Below, piece after piece: positions 9,367 through 18,958 of a stretch of DNA of 64,000 nucleotides (the stretch's first letter is position 1; every line of letters starts with the position of its first letter). This stretch comes from Deltaproteobacteria bacterium (lineage in GTDB: Bacteria; Myxococcota_A; UBA796; GCA-2862545): the NCBI GenBank assembly GCA_007693595.1, contig REDI01000039.1, forward strand, positions 1-64,000, read 5' to 3'. The position numbers and the translations under genes are program-made. The notes under the pieces were generated by a model. The model was not told where the DNA came from. It worked only from the letters and a program-made list of their open reading frames with translations, and searched no databases.

Positions 9367-11387
9367 GGCGCAGGCTCGAGCAGGATCGTGACGTCGGCGA
9401 CGCCCTGTAGATCGATCGCCAGAGTCGCGGGGGAAAAGCCCTCGGCGCGGGCGGTGATCGTGACGGGACCGTCGGCTGTCACGAGACGATCGAACCGGCC
9501 ATCGGTGGGGCGGGAGGTCCACCGTTCCCCAGCTCGGAGCGTCTCGGTGCTCAGCGTGATCTCGGCCTGGATGGGCACGCCGTGTGGATCGGTCACCCTG
9601 CCCGAGATCCGAGGCCCGCTCAGCACCCGCTGCAGCAGCGTGGGTACGACGGGCTCGAGCGCGTCGATGCTGGCGTGGCGCAGCGCCCGGCTCGTCGGGT
9701 TGTGGTGGCTGCCCTCGACGTTGTAGGCCACGGTGCCGTGGGCGAAGCGTAGCCAGTCCTGTTCGGTGCCGTCGACGGGGTAGATCTGACGCCGCACGCG
9801 CAGATCCTTGCCCGAGGGGAGGGTCGGAGTGGCGGCGGAGATGGCCTGAGCGATGGACTGCGCGACGTTGGGCTCGGGGTTGGGGAACCCGTCGAGGGTG
9901 TAGGGGACGAGGATCATCGAGGCTTGCGTGTGAAAGCTGATCGCGGCGACGAAGCGTCGGGCGTCCGCGAGTCGCATTAGGGCCTGGGTCTCGGGCTCTG
10001 AGGCCGGCTCTGGGCCGCGGTAGCTCGATGCACCCACGAAGGAGCGGCTGGCCTGCTCGTCTCGGCCCCAGCCGACGGGGAAGTTGCGGTTGAGGTCCAC
10101 CCCGCCGAAGGGGTCGAAGCTGCGCTCGGGCGCGGTGGGCCGCCCATTCTTTCGCCCCGAGAAGCGCGTGAGCTGGTGGGTGATGACGTTCCCGTCGGGG
10201 TTGAGCAGTGGCACGAACCACAGGTCGAGCCCTTGCAGCAGGGGGTCGACCTGTTCGGGAGGTCCGTAGAGCAGTCGCTCAGCGGCGTGCAGCGCGTACT
10301 CGGTGGCGAGCAGCTCGCTGCCGTGGATGCCTCCGAGGATCAGCACGGCGGGCGCTCGATCGGGATCGGGGTGGGCGGAGAGCCGGAGGGCGTACACCCC
10401 CCGACCCTGGTGGCTCTCGCCGAGGGAGTGCAGGCTGACGCGATCGGGGGCCTGCGCCGCCCAGGCCTCCAGCACGGCGCGCACCATGTCGGGATCTTTG
10501 TAGGAGGCGCGCAGGTCGGGGCGCCCGGCGTCGAGAGGCACCTCGCGACCTGCGGCGCGGATGTCAGCATCGAGAGCCCAGAAGGGGACGAGAGGCCAGA
10601 CCTCGTGGGCGACGCGACCCGCGCGCAGCCGCTCGGCTTGGGCGACGCTGAGGAGCAGGCCGCGTCGACCGGAGTCGTCGTAGGGCCACGTTCCCAGATC
10701 CGCAGCCCTCAGATCCTTGGAGAGCTCGGCCAGGTGCTCAGGAGGGACCAGCACGAAGCGTCGTTGCCCCATCGGCGCTCTGGGATCGCCCTGCGCGCGG
10801 GGAGCCTTGGGATCGATCGGCTCCGCCTGGACCGCGATCGCGCCGATGGCTGTCGAGGTGTCGCCTTGGACGCGCACCGCTGCTCCGCCTGAAGGCCAGC
10901 GCGCGTCCCGCACCGCCGCCTGGGCCAGGACCGCACCCTGACGGTCTAGGACCTTGGCGTCGAACCGATCATCCTGGGCCTCGATCTGGACGGTCACGGC
11001 CCGCCCTGCGAGGCCGGCTGCCACGCTCACCGCCGGCGCGACCGGCAGGCTGACCCCGTGATCCCAACGCTCCCACTGCACGCGGTTGGCCCGGAGGGTC
11101 AAGCCTATCCCCGACAGGGCCTCGAGCTCGCCGGGGTGGGTCGTCCGGACGAGCAGCGTAACGTGGGGCCGAGCCCCTAAGCGCAGCGCAGCCTGGGCGG
11201 TGCCGTCGGTCCAGTCGGGGCCGGCTGCGAGGCGTACGTCCATGTGACCTGGCGCGGCTTGGGCGAGTCGCCAGCCTTCGCTCCCCCGAGTCCACGTCCC
11301 TCGGACCTCGGCGCGATCCGTCGAAGCGACCGCCCGACCGGGGGGCTCCGCGGCAGCGAGCCAGGTGAGGAGGAAGAGGAGGAGCAT
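9363..11387 (-). CDS. Secreted M14-family zinc carboxypeptidase
   Basis: A 674-residue exported metallopeptidase that removes C-terminal residues from peptides or peptidoglycan stems. It has a signal peptide (MLLLFLLTWLAAAEP), about 280 residues with no recognised domain (possibly a carbohydrate-binding or concanavalin-like fold), and then the M14 domain. Visible M14 motifs are the zinc motif HGSE near residue 354, DLNRNFPVGW near 433, the third zinc ligand in SFHTQAS near 484 and the catalytic Glu in NVEGSHHN near 557. The last ~80 residues resemble a carboxypeptidase regulatory-like beta-sandwich (SGRVTDPHGVPIQAEI). It lies 13 bp behind an FGE-like lipoprotein gene and overlaps the permease gene by 4 bp. 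Confidence 0.93.
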   Translation of the reverse strand: MLLLFLLTWLAAAEPPGRAVASTDRAEVRGTWTRGSEGWRLAQAAPGHMDVRLAAGPDWTDGTAQAALRLGARPHVTLLVRTTHPGELEALSGIGLTLRANRVQWERWDHGVSLPVAPAVSVAAGLAGRAVTVQIEAQDDRFDAKVLDRQGAVLAQAAVRDARWPSGGAAVRVQGDTSTAIGAIAVQAEPIDPKAPRAQGDPRAPMGQRRFVLVPPEHLAELSKDLRAADLGTWPYDDSGRRGLLLSVAQAERLRAGRVAHEVWPLVPFWALDADIRAAGREVPLDAGRPDLRASYKDPDMVRAVLEAWAAQAPDRVSLHSLGESHQGRGVYALRLSAHPDPDRAPAVLILGGIHGSELLATEYALHAAERLLYGPPEQVDPLLQGLDLWFVPLLNPDGNVITHQLTRFSGRKNGRPTAPERSFDPFGGVDLNRNFPVGWGRDEQASRSFVGASSYRGPEPASEPETQALMRLADARRFVAAISFHTQASMILVPYTLDGFPNPEPNVAQSIAQAISAATPTLPSGKDLRVRRQIYPVDGTEQDWLRFAHGTVAYNVEGSHHNPTSRALRHASIDALEPVVPTLLQRVLSGPRISGRVTDPHGVPIQAEITLSTETLRAGERWTSRPTDGRFDRLVTADGPVTITARAEGFSPATLAIDLQGVADVTILLEPAP

Positions 11388-11400
11388 AGGGGTCCTTGGC

Positions 11401-14079
11401 TTATCGGTGCGCGTCTTCCCAGGTGCCGGGGAGGCTGGTCAGCGAGAGATCGATGTCATCGGTGTTGCGGTAGGGGCGGACGATCTGCCAGAGGAACCCG
11501 TAGCCCTCGTGCCCCATTCGATCCTGGAGCTCCGGGCCGTTCTGCACGTTGTAGTGCCAGTGCCCGGTCTGCCCAAACTCATTGGTCCAGCCCAAGGCCT
11601 GCAGCACCACGCTGTGCTCGTCCATCGGCAGGGCGCGCACGTTGTGTCGATAGCCCTCGGTCAGCTCGGAGCCCCACGCGTTCGGTGCGTTGGAGGTGTA
11701 GAAGATCCGAACCGGCGTGTTCAGGGCCTCGGCGGCTTTGGCGGCTCCCTGCATCGCGTGAGGACCCATCAGGTCCCCCTTGAGCGAGACGACCCGGCCT
11801 GCTCGCCACAGGTCACGGATCCAGGTGAAGAGCTCAGGGTCTCGGAGCCAACCCGGCGCTCCCTTGGGATGAGGCTCCATGATCGAGGTGTAGTGACGGT
11901 GCATCGGGCGGTTGAAGGACCGCCGCGCTCGCAGCAGCCTCGGCAGGTCGGCATGATCCTTCCACTCCTCCTCGATCGCCTGCTCAGCGCGCTCCCGATT
12001 AGCGGGATCCCAGTAGGCGACGAAGTCTTGGGGCGTTTCGCTCCGAAGGATGAAGGCTTGGTTGATCCGGTGGATGTTCACGACGACGATGTCGTAGTCG
12101 AGCAGGAAGACCAGGGAGCTTCGGGCGATCCCGGCGAAGGTGTAGTTCTGATCCGAGCCCACCCCGATCAGGGCGCCGCCGCGATGCTGGAGGTAGGGGT
12201 AGGTGATGTGCGCCCGATCTTCGTTCGGGTAGATGTAGTGGGTGGGATCCTTGCAGTCGGTCCGGCTCGATCCGCGCCGGCCATCGTCGCAGATGGGGAT
12301 CGTGTCGATGTTGTCTTCGGCGATCCCGCGCATCGTCTGGCGCTGGTCCTCGGTGAGGGCGGGTGGTGACGGGGGAGGGGGCGGGAGCTGCTGGGTCCAG
12401 GCGGGGGGAAAGGTCGAAAGGATCGGCGCCGCGCTCGCGCAGCGGATGCCAAGCCCAGCGGTCGCGGTGAAGTTGGGCCCGGTTCTGCGTCCGTGAAGCC
12501 CCTTATCGGGTAGACCCCGCACCACCCGACCCGGACGGTTTTTGGAGAGCGAGGCGGCCGCGAGGTAGCCCAGGGGATCTCGGCCCTGGCACTCGGAGCC
12601 ACAGATCTCGCGCGGGCGGAGGGCCAGCGTCGAGGTAAACTCCGCCGGGGCCTCGAACATGCCGCGGAGCCCCTCGGGCGCGAGGTCGGCGGCGCGCTCC
12701 CACTGCCACTCGGTAGGGGGGCGCTTGCCCTGGTGGGCGCAGTAGACCTCGGCGTGGAGGTAGGAGGTGCGGTGGACGGGGGCCTCGTCGGAGGGGGCGT
12801 CATAGATCTTGTTGCAGCCACCGTCTTCGATGCAGGCGAGGGCCTGGGCGCCCGTCGCTTCTTGGGCGTCGAGGTAGAAGGTGGAGAGGCTGACGAGAGC
12901 CGGCCCGTCGCCGGGGTGGGCCTCGGGGCTACCGACCCGCTGATAGCCGCCGGGCACGCAGACCATGCCGGTCGGGGGCTCGACGCAGGGGGCGAAGGAG
13001 GGGTCGAGAGCGGGCTGGCGCCCGGCGTCGAGGAGCTTGTGGGCTGCCAGGAGCCAGCGCTGGGCGGGGAGGGTGGGGCCGAGATCGAGCCCTACGGGCC
13101 CGTCCCCCTGAGTCGAGGCCAGCGCGATCGCCGCGTCGAGGGGATCGCCGAGCTCGGGGCAGGTTGTGGGGCCAGGCGTTGGGCAGCCGGTCTGGGCCGG
13201 GAGCGGCGCGTCGGCGACCCGAACGACGAACCCTCTGTGGGCAGGGTGGATCCCAACCGTGGGCGGGGCGTCGGGGACGGCGATCGGGAGCGGATGGGGT
13301 CGATCGGCCCGGCCGTCTTCGGTCGCCATGACGACCACCGAGAAGGTCCCTTCGTTCGCGTAGGTACTGGCTATTCGATGGAGTAGCCCCATGGGGGTGT
13401 CCGGGGCCAGCGCGAGCGGGCCCTCGAGATGGGCAGGAAGCCCCAACTTCTCGTGGACTCGGTGGCCCGAAGCGCCGGCCGGAGGGCTGAGCACGAGCGC
13501 GCTGGGATCGAAGGAGGTGTCGCCGATGGTTACTCGGCTGGCGGAGAGCGAGCCTCCGAGCGGCCCGGGGGGGGAGGCCCCCGCGAGGGGGAGCTCCGCA
13601 AGGGGCAGATCCGGGATCGAGAAGGCGGCCGAGCCCAGGAGCGTGCGGCCGATCTCGGCAGCCTCGGCCCTGCTGACGTCGTCGCGTTGGCTCAGGGCGT
13701 GGGTCGCGACGATCGCCAACGTCGCCGGACCCGAGGCGGTGACGAAGTCGTGGGCGCTGCCGAGGTCGAGGTCGGAGAGGTTGCAGGCCTCGTAGACCGC
13801 CGTGCGCTCGGCGAGCAGCGGACGGGCGTCGAGGTCGCCCGGTGGCGGTGGGCCGTCGGGGCAGACCGCGGCCCACACGGCGGGCGGAGGTGGGTCCTGA
13901 GGCTGCGAGAGCCAGGAGGCGAGCTCCGGTTCAAGCTTGCAGTTGGCCACGAGGCTCGCGCTCGCCTCGCGAGGGGAGAGGCCGGCACGCAGAGACTGGA
14001 GGAGGGTCGTGGTGTCGCAGGAGGGGCGGCACGAGGTGCCGAGCAGCATGACGAGAGCGAGGCTCGTGAGTGGGCGCAT
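11401..14079 (-). CDS. Lipoprotein with degenerate FGE/SUMF1-like domain and a C-terminal Rossmann-like domain
   Basis: An 892-residue lipoprotein; the start at 14079 is set by GGAG upstream and the lipobox LGTSC. The N-terminal ~370 residues are Ala/Pro-rich and of no known family. From ~390 a formylglycine-generating-enzyme-like domain begins (GMVCVPGG, FYLDAQEAT, VYCAHQGKRPPTEWQWERAA). Its expected GGSW/R core is replaced by RGLPDKG, so it is probably not catalytic. After a proline-rich linker (PPPPPSPP) comes a ~300-residue domain with GVGSDQNYTFAG (near residue 640) and LVFLLDYDIVVVNIHRI, resembling a SAM-binding or nucleotide-binding Rossmann fold. Similar sequence stands in uncharacterised bacterial lipoproteins. 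It sits in an operon with another FGE-like lipoprotein and the M14 peptidase. Confidence 0.85.
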   Translation of the reverse strand: MRPLTSLALVMLLGTSCRPSCDTTTLLQSLRAGLSPREASASLVANCKLEPELASWLSQPQDPPPPAVWAAVCPDGPPPPGDLDARPLLAERTAVYEACNLSDLDLGSAHDFVTASGPATLAIVATHALSQRDDVSRAEAAEIGRTLLGSAAFSIPDLPLAELPLAGASPPGPLGGSLSASRVTIGDTSFDPSALVLSPPAGASGHRVHEKLGLPAHLEGPLALAPDTPMGLLHRIASTYANEGTFSVVVMATEDGRADRPHPLPIAVPDAPPTVGIHPAHRGFVVRVADAPLPAQTGCPTPGPTTCPELGDPLDAAIALASTQGDGPVGLDLGPTLPAQRWLLAAHKLLDAGRQPALDPSFAPCVEPPTGMVCVPGGYQRVGSPEAHPGDGPALVSLSTFYLDAQEATGAQALACIEDGGCNKIYDAPSDEAPVHRTSYLHAEVYCAHQGKRPPTEWQWERAADLAPEGLRGMFEAPAEFTSTLALRPREICGSECQGRDPLGYLAAASLSKNRPGRVVRGLPDKGLHGRRTGPNFTATAGLGIRCASAAPILSTFPPAWTQQLPPPPPSPPALTEDQRQTMRGIAEDNIDTIPICDDGRRGSSRTDCKDPTHYIYPNEDRAHITYPYLQHRGGALIGVGSDQNYTFAGIARSSLVFLLDYDIVVVNIHRINQAFILRSETPQDFVAYWDPANRERAEQAIEEEWKDHADLPRLLRARRSFNRPMHRHYTSIMEPHPKGAPGWLRDPELFTWIRDLWRAGRVVSLKGDLMGPHAMQGAAKAAEALNTPVRIFYTSNAPNAWGSELTEGYRHNVRALPMDEHSVVLQALGWTNEFGQTGHWHYNVQNGPELQDRMGHEGYGFLWQIVRPYRNTDDIDLSLTSLPGTWEDAHR

Positions 14080-14105
14080 GGGGGCTCCGGTGGGGAGGGG
14101 ACAGC

Positions 14106-15128
14106 CTACTGCGAGGGGGCGGTCTGGGAAAGCGCTTGCTCGACCGATGCGGCGCACCGAAAGCCGAAGTGGTGGTAGGGATCGTTGCTCGGCACATGAG
14201 GCCGTCGGTTGGTCGCCGTAGCACAGGTGGAACCCCAGTACCATGACCCCCCCTTCACGACCTTTCGATCGAAGGGCGGACAGCGCGCTTCCCCTGCACA
14301 GGGCCCGGCCGGATCGGTGCCCATACAGGCCTCGCCGCAGCTCTCGAAGGGCTGGTACCAGTCCTCGACCCACTCCTCGACGTTGCCGAGGATGTCGTAG
14401 ACCCCGAAGAAGGCGGGGCGAGAGCCGCTCGGAGCGGGCCGTCCGGTGTCGGGTCGGCTTCCCCTCATCGGGGTGCCACAGCCACGGCCACGCTCATCTT
14501 TGACGATCGCCCGCGTGCAGTCGGCGGGCTCAGGGCCCCAGGGGTGGACCGCCCCCTCGAGACGGGCGGCCCGCTCGAACTCGGCCTCGGTGGGCAGTCG
14601 CTTGCCGTGGTGGGTGCAGTATGCGCGGGCTTCGTACCAGCTCACGCCCGTCATTGGGAGCTCGTCTCGGCGGAAGTCGAGGTAACCTGGCTGGCGGGCG
14701 GGACAGGCCCCCTCGGCGACACAAGCCTGATACTCCGCGTAGCTGACCTCGTGGGTGTCTAGGAAGAAGCTGCTGAGCCAGACGGTCTCGGGCGGGTTGT
14801 GGTGGGTGAGGCTCATCTTGGCCTCGCCTTGATCGCAGGCGTGCTCCCCCGTGTCACCCCGAGCGCTGGGCCCGCCCTCGAGGCAGACCATGCCTGGGAT
14901 CCCGTCGGCGGGGCAGGGTGGGATGGGCACGCCGCTGGGACTGGTGGGGATCGGGGGCTCCAGAGGAGGGGGAGGCTCCTGATCTCCCTCGGCGCCCTTG
15001 GGCGCTGTGGACGGCGCCTCGGGGACAGCGGTCGGTGTCGGAGGCGGGCTCGCAGGCCGGGGGGTGCAGGCGATGGCGCTCACCAGCACCAAGAGCAGGC
15101 TCCGAAGCATCATGGGAATCATCGGCAT
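14106..15128 (-). CDS. FGE/SUMF1-like lipoprotein
   Basis: A lipoprotein of about 340 residues with signal LLLVLVSAIAC and a Pro/Thr/Ala-rich spacer, then a complete FGE-sulfatase-like domain. Motifs are MVCLEGG, FFLDTHEVSYAEYQAC, PMTGVSWYEARAYCTHHGKRLPTEAEFE, GNVEEWVEDWY, KGGSWYWG and GFRCA. In other bacteria this fold serves as formylglycine generator, as sulfoxide synthase (EgtB) or as a non-enzymatic surface or regulatory domain; the lipid anchor and linker favour a structural or sensory role. The start is either 15128 (GGGAG upstream) or 15122 (ATGA overlap with the preceding stop); both give the same lipobox. Confidence 0.88.
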   Translation of the reverse strand: MPMIPMMLRSLLLVLVSAIACTPRPASPPPTPTAVPEAPSTAPKGAEGDQEPPPPLEPPIPTSPSGVPIPPCPADGIPGMVCLEGGPSARGDTGEHACDQGEAKMSLTHHNPPETVWLSSFFLDTHEVSYAEYQACVAEGACPARQPGYLDFRRDELPMTGVSWYEARAYCTHHGKRLPTEAEFERAARLEGAVHPWGPEPADCTRAIVKDERGRGCGTPMRGSRPDTGRPAPSGSRPAFFGVYDILGNVEEWVEDWYQPFESCGEACMGTDPAGPCAGEARCPPFDRKVVKGGSWYWGSTCATATNRRPHVPSNDPYHHFGFRCAASVEQALSQTAPSQ

Positions 15129-16018
15129 CGTCGCTCCCGCTCCATGATCGCGTCGAGGTTGCGACGGTCGCGCCGCTTGAGCCTCTTGGTGATCTGGGTA
15201 GGGCTCAGAGCCTTCGGGCGGTAGGCGGGCACGTCGGCGAAGATCTGACGCACGGCGGGGTTCTGGAAGGGGTAGCCGTGCCGGGCGAAGATGGCGTTTC
15301 GCAGGAACCACAGCTCGGCGCAGCTCCGGCCGTCGAGGTGGCGGGGGCGGAGTCGCTGGCCCGAGAAGGCTCGAACGAACGCGTCGTCGGTGAGCGCCAT
15401 CGGAAGCGAGGCGTGGGGGGCTGAGGTCGCCACGGGGGGAGGGGTTGGCGTCGTTCGGCGGGTCTGCTCGGGCTCTTCCTGGGTGTGGGGAGTGGCGAAG
15501 GCGCGCCAGAGCTCCCCCGAGAGCCGCTTTCCTTCCTTGGCGTAGCCAGGTTGACCGAGCCAGGAGTTGAGCACCTTGCCGTCCTCCGCGCGACGTTCGC
15601 TCGGGTGGTGGAGGTTCATGAGGAGTGGCCGGATGCCCTTGCTCCCTCGGTGCACCATGTGTACCGTGCCGTCCTCGTCGACGCTGGTCACGATAGCGAC
15701 ATGAGACAGGGGGTCATCCTGCTTGCCGTTGCGGTTGCTGTCGTAGGTGTTGTCGAAGAACACGACGTCGCCCGGGTGCGGCACCTTGCGACGATGAACC
15801 CAGCCGGCGTCCTTCATGGTCGCGAAGAGCGTGCGCACGTTTCCTCGGATCTCGTAGCCGCTGTCGCGCAGAACATCTTCGATCAGCCCGTTGCACGCCT
15901 CGATGCGTAGCTTCGGGCGCTGATCGCGATACCGCAGCGCGACCTCAGCGATCTCGTCGCCGGTCGACGCGGACCAAGCGGGTCCTGTCAGGTAGATCAG
16001 GAGGATCAGGAGGGACAT
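15119..16018 (-). CDS. Exported CHAP/NlpC-like cysteine hydrolase with C-terminal YARHG domain
   Basis: A 299-residue exported protein with signal peptide MSLLILLIYLTGPAWSA. Residues ~20-170 look like a papain-fold amidase: the nucleophile is in EACNGLIEDVL (C42), PHPGDVVFFDN gives the typical GDVVFF strand, and the His is in PLSHVAIVTSVD (H106). Such enzymes usually cut peptidoglycan or peptide amide bonds. A Thr/Pro linker leads to a YARHG domain at ~240-299 (ELWFLRNAIFARHGYPF), found in extracellular bacterial proteins beside peptidase domains. It is the first gene of the operon that continues to the APC permease. Confidence 0.82.
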   Translation of the reverse strand: MSLLILLIYLTGPAWSASTGDEIAEVALRYRDQRPKLRIEACNGLIEDVLRDSGYEIRGNVRTLFATMKDAGWVHRRKVPHPGDVVFFDNTYDSNRNGKQDDPLSHVAIVTSVDEDGTVHMVHRGSKGIRPLLMNLHHPSERRAEDGKVLNSWLGQPGYAKEGKRLSGELWRAFATPHTQEEPEQTRRTTPTPPPVATSAPHASLPMALTDDAFVRAFSGQRLRPRHLDGRSCAELWFLRNAIFARHGYPFQNPAVRQIFADVPAYRPKALSPTQITKRLKRRDRRNLDAIMERERRCR

Positions 16019-16154
16019 GGGGCGGGAGGGGTGTGGGGGACTTCAGTATACCCCATCTTCCCTGGCTACGGCCACGCGCCTTCGTGCCGAGGCCGCTCCT
16101 CCGACCTCCATCACCGCGATCGGGCTACCTGCTGGCGAGGTCGTGCCTGAGTTC

Positions 16155-18893
16155 CTACCAGCGGATGAGGGCCCAGCGCGAGGTAACCAAGCCCGTGTAG
16201 GGGGCTCCCCACCCATCGGGGTAGTGGTCGCAGAACTGCGCCGTTCCACCGCAGAATCCAACGCCAAAGCCGAGGTTGAACTGGTTGGTTCGCAGGTCCA
16301 TCGCCTCTAGGGGGATCCGGGCGAGCACGCGACGCTCATCGACCTGCTCGACCTCGATCGGGCCCAAGGCCTGGAAGCGAGAGGCAAAGCCCCGGATGGA
16401 GCCACGGGTGCCGTTGATGGTGATGTTGTGGAAGCTGTAGGGGCTGCCTGGACTGCTCCCCCAGACATCGATGAAGAGCCCGTCGAGCGAGCCGAAGGGC
16501 TCGGCGGACTCCAGCATCAGCTCGAGGCTGTCGTCGGTGGCCCTGAAGTAGCCTTGTAAGACGTCGAAGCGATAGTCGTTGAGGTTGTCACCTACCGGAT
16601 CGGGCAGGGTGGTGATCCTCAGCCAGGGACGCTGGCCCAAGACGAGGTCGAAGGGCACTTGGTAGGACTTGCTTCGGTCTTCACAGTCGAGCAGAAAGCC
16701 GATGCTCTCTCCCGTATTCCCGCTGGTCACCTCAATGTCGAAGTCTCGTTGCATGCTGCTCGAGCCAGCGCTGAGAGAGGAATACAGCCCGTCGAACACA
16801 TGCAGCGTGACCTCGGGATCGCCGGTCTCTTTCGAGAGGAGGCAAGCGATCGGACCATCGGTGGCGAGGCCTCCTACGTTGGTGAGCGTGATCTCGAGGC
16901 GGGCGCGCTCCCCTTCGTCGAGTCGACCGTCGTCGTTGCCGCTGCGGTCGTCGATGACGACGCCCGTGACCGCCAGGAAGGGGTAGGGGATGGGCACGTC
17001 GATCGGGATCTCGTAGGCTTCGAAGTCGTCTTCGACCGTTGCGATGAAGCGCGCTGGGATCGAGCTCGTCCGGTCGGCCGAGACGTCGAAGCTGAAGGTT
17101 GGCGTGAAGGTCGTGTTCCGGGCGAAGCCGGTCGAGTGGATGAGCTGTGGACCGCTGTCGACCAGGGTGATGTCGGGGTCATCGGTGTGGACCGTGACGT
17201 GGGTGGGCCCGGTGGTCGAAGCCCCCGAGTTTCGGAGCGTGGGCCGCCAGGTCACGGAGTCGCCCGGCTGAACCGGGCTGGGCGTGGTGCTCTGGCTCCC
17301 CAAGGTCGGGTTGGCCCGCTCCGGCAAGAAATAGACCGCAGGGGCAAAGCCGGTGAAACCGCCGGTATCGGTCGACTCGTAGGGCTCGGCGCTGTGGGTG
17401 ATCGAGAAGTCTCGGACCGCGCCCGAGGGCCCCGACTCGACCCGGAGCCACCAGCGGTTCGGGCCAGGTTGCGGAGGCAGATAGGGGTAGAAGTCGGTGA
17501 CGTCGATCTCGGCGATGTGTTCTCCGCCGGTACGCAGCTCGTTCTCGATGGGGACCGAGAAGTCGGGATCGTCTGGATCGCCCGCACCGATAGTCATGCG
17601 CACGAGCTGAACGGCGTCGCCTTCGCCGGCGGGATCGAGCTGGTAGTCGACCCGCGCGATCGAAGCCTGACCGACCAGCATTGACTGTGGTTCAAACCAG
17701 GAACGACGGGGGTCTTCGAAGACCATGTCGAGGTTGACGCGCACGTTCTCGGGGGCGTCGGCGTGCACGGTGAAGGGCAGGCGGACCTCGGCCTGGGCCT
17801 CGGAGGCGATGGGACCTACGGGGACGGGCTCGCCGAACTCGACGTGCGCGTCGGGGATCGCGGTGAGGGTGACACCGGAGGCGGCCACGGGGCTGAGGTT
17901 GTCGAGCAGCACGATCAGCTCACCCGACTCTCCTGGAGCCACGGGGTTCGGCTCCCAGGTGACATCACGCACGTGCAGGTCGGCGCTCAGGGCGTCGACC
18001 CGGACATCGTCGATCCACCACTCGTTCGCGCCTATCTGTCGGTACTTCCATGCGAAAGTCACGGCGGTCTCGCCCGCGAGATCCGAGAGATCGACGGCCC
18101 GGATGCGCCTCCACTCGCCCTCGGGGGGAGGGTCGAGCTGGGTGAACTCGACGAACTCGCCGCGACCGGGGTCGGGAGAGCCCGTGCTGACCCACAGGCT
18201 GTTGTCGGCCAGATCGCTGTTCGTGCCCCGCTCGACCCAGCTGATCATGGCGGCGTCGACGGTGCTCAGGTCGATGGGCGGGCTGATGAGCCAGTCCTCG
18301 ACCTCACCGAGGATGGAAGATGGGATCCGTCGGTGGTAGGCCGAGGTGGTGCCGCTGAAGGACTCTTGGGTGGTCAGCCGCCACTCGTAGCCCCGGAGCA
18401 GCGTGGACTCGGAGGTCCAGCCGACCTCCGCCAGCCCCCCTTCGGAGAGCCCGTCGAAGTCTTGCGCGAAGGGGATGGGCTGTCCGACCCGGTTCACGCT
18501 GAGCTGGAAGGGGCCCTGCACCCCCTCCTCGGGTAGGTAGGAGATCAGCCCATCGACGGTCTCGCCGCGGAAGTAGAGCTCCATGGCCGGGGCCCCGATC
18601 TGCTCGGAAGGGATCTCGGTGGTCCAGATCTCTCCGTCGCGCTCCATGGTCGGCGCCGTCCGCCAAGACTGGTCGCCGGCGGTCCGAAAGAACGCCGCGA
18701 CGCGAGCCACTCCGGTAGGGGCCGAGGCCGTGACCTGCAAGGGGAGAGGATCTCCGACATTGACGCTGTCGACGGCCTGCCACGAGAGGCTTGGACCGCC
18801 CGCGATCTCGTCGGCGGAGTCACTATCGAGGGCCTCGGGACTGCACCCGGATGTCGCGAGCAGGAGCGCAGTGAGGAGGAGGCGGTGACGCAT
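16155..18893 (-). CDS. Large beta-sandwich lipoprotein (choice-of-anchor/MAM-like domain)
   Basis: A 912-residue lipoprotein with lipobox ATSGC. It has an N-terminal Ig-like segment (~35-125), then a jelly-roll region (~130-310) with FAQDFDGL, EDWLISPPIDLS, ISWVERGT, FAWKYRQIGANEWWIDDVRVD. This last is the pattern of choice-of-anchor or immune-inhibitor-A-like domains that follow secreted peptidases. Two or three CARDB-like repeats follow (VAPGESGELIVLLDN, VQPGDSVTWRPTLRNSG, DEGERARLEITLTNVGG). The C-terminus resembles a DOMON/carbohydrate-binding fold. No catalytic residues were seen; a binding or scaffold role at the cell surface is likely. It is preceded by two further lipoprotein genes on the same strand. 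Confidence 0.83.
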   Translation of the reverse strand: MRHRLLLTALLLATSGCSPEALDSDSADEIAGGPSLSWQAVDSVNVGDPLPLQVTASAPTGVARVAAFFRTAGDQSWRTAPTMERDGEIWTTEIPSEQIGAPAMELYFRGETVDGLISYLPEEGVQGPFQLSVNRVGQPIPFAQDFDGLSEGGLAEVGWTSESTLLRGYEWRLTTQESFSGTTSAYHRRIPSSILGEVEDWLISPPIDLSTVDAAMISWVERGTNSDLADNSLWVSTGSPDPGRGEFVEFTQLDPPPEGEWRRIRAVDLSDLAGETAVTFAWKYRQIGANEWWIDDVRVDALSADLHVRDVTWEPNPVAPGESGELIVLLDNLSPVAASGVTLTAIPDAHVEFGEPVPVGPIASEAQAEVRLPFTVHADAPENVRVNLDMVFEDPRRSWFEPQSMLVGQASIARVDYQLDPAGEGDAVQLVRMTIGAGDPDDPDFSVPIENELRTGGEHIAEIDVTDFYPYLPPQPGPNRWWLRVESGPSGAVRDFSITHSAEPYESTDTGGFTGFAPAVYFLPERANPTLGSQSTTPSPVQPGDSVTWRPTLRNSGASTTGPTHVTVHTDDPDITLVDSGPQLIHSTGFARNTTFTPTFSFDVSADRTSSIPARFIATVEDDFEAYEIPIDVPIPYPFLAVTGVVIDDRSGNDDGRLDEGERARLEITLTNVGGLATDGPIACLLSKETGDPEVTLHVFDGLYSSLSAGSSSMQRDFDIEVTSGNTGESIGFLLDCEDRSKSYQVPFDLVLGQRPWLRITTLPDPVGDNLNDYRFDVLQGYFRATDDSLELMLESAEPFGSLDGLFIDVWGSSPGSPYSFHNITINGTRGSIRGFASRFQALGPIEVEQVDERRVLARIPLEAMDLRTNQFNLGFGVGFCGGTAQFCDHYPDGWGAPYTGLVTSRWALIRW

Positions 18894-18958
18894 GGCGGTA
18901 CTCCAGGGGGGTCGGATCGGAAGACATTCGCCTCGAGGTCAGGTGGGGGCCCGAGGGC

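Noticed and set aside
12168-12821. Ser/Thr/Pro-rich open frame in the FGE-lipoprotein gene
   Set aside because: Same-strand out-of-frame shadow of a gene with clear domains.
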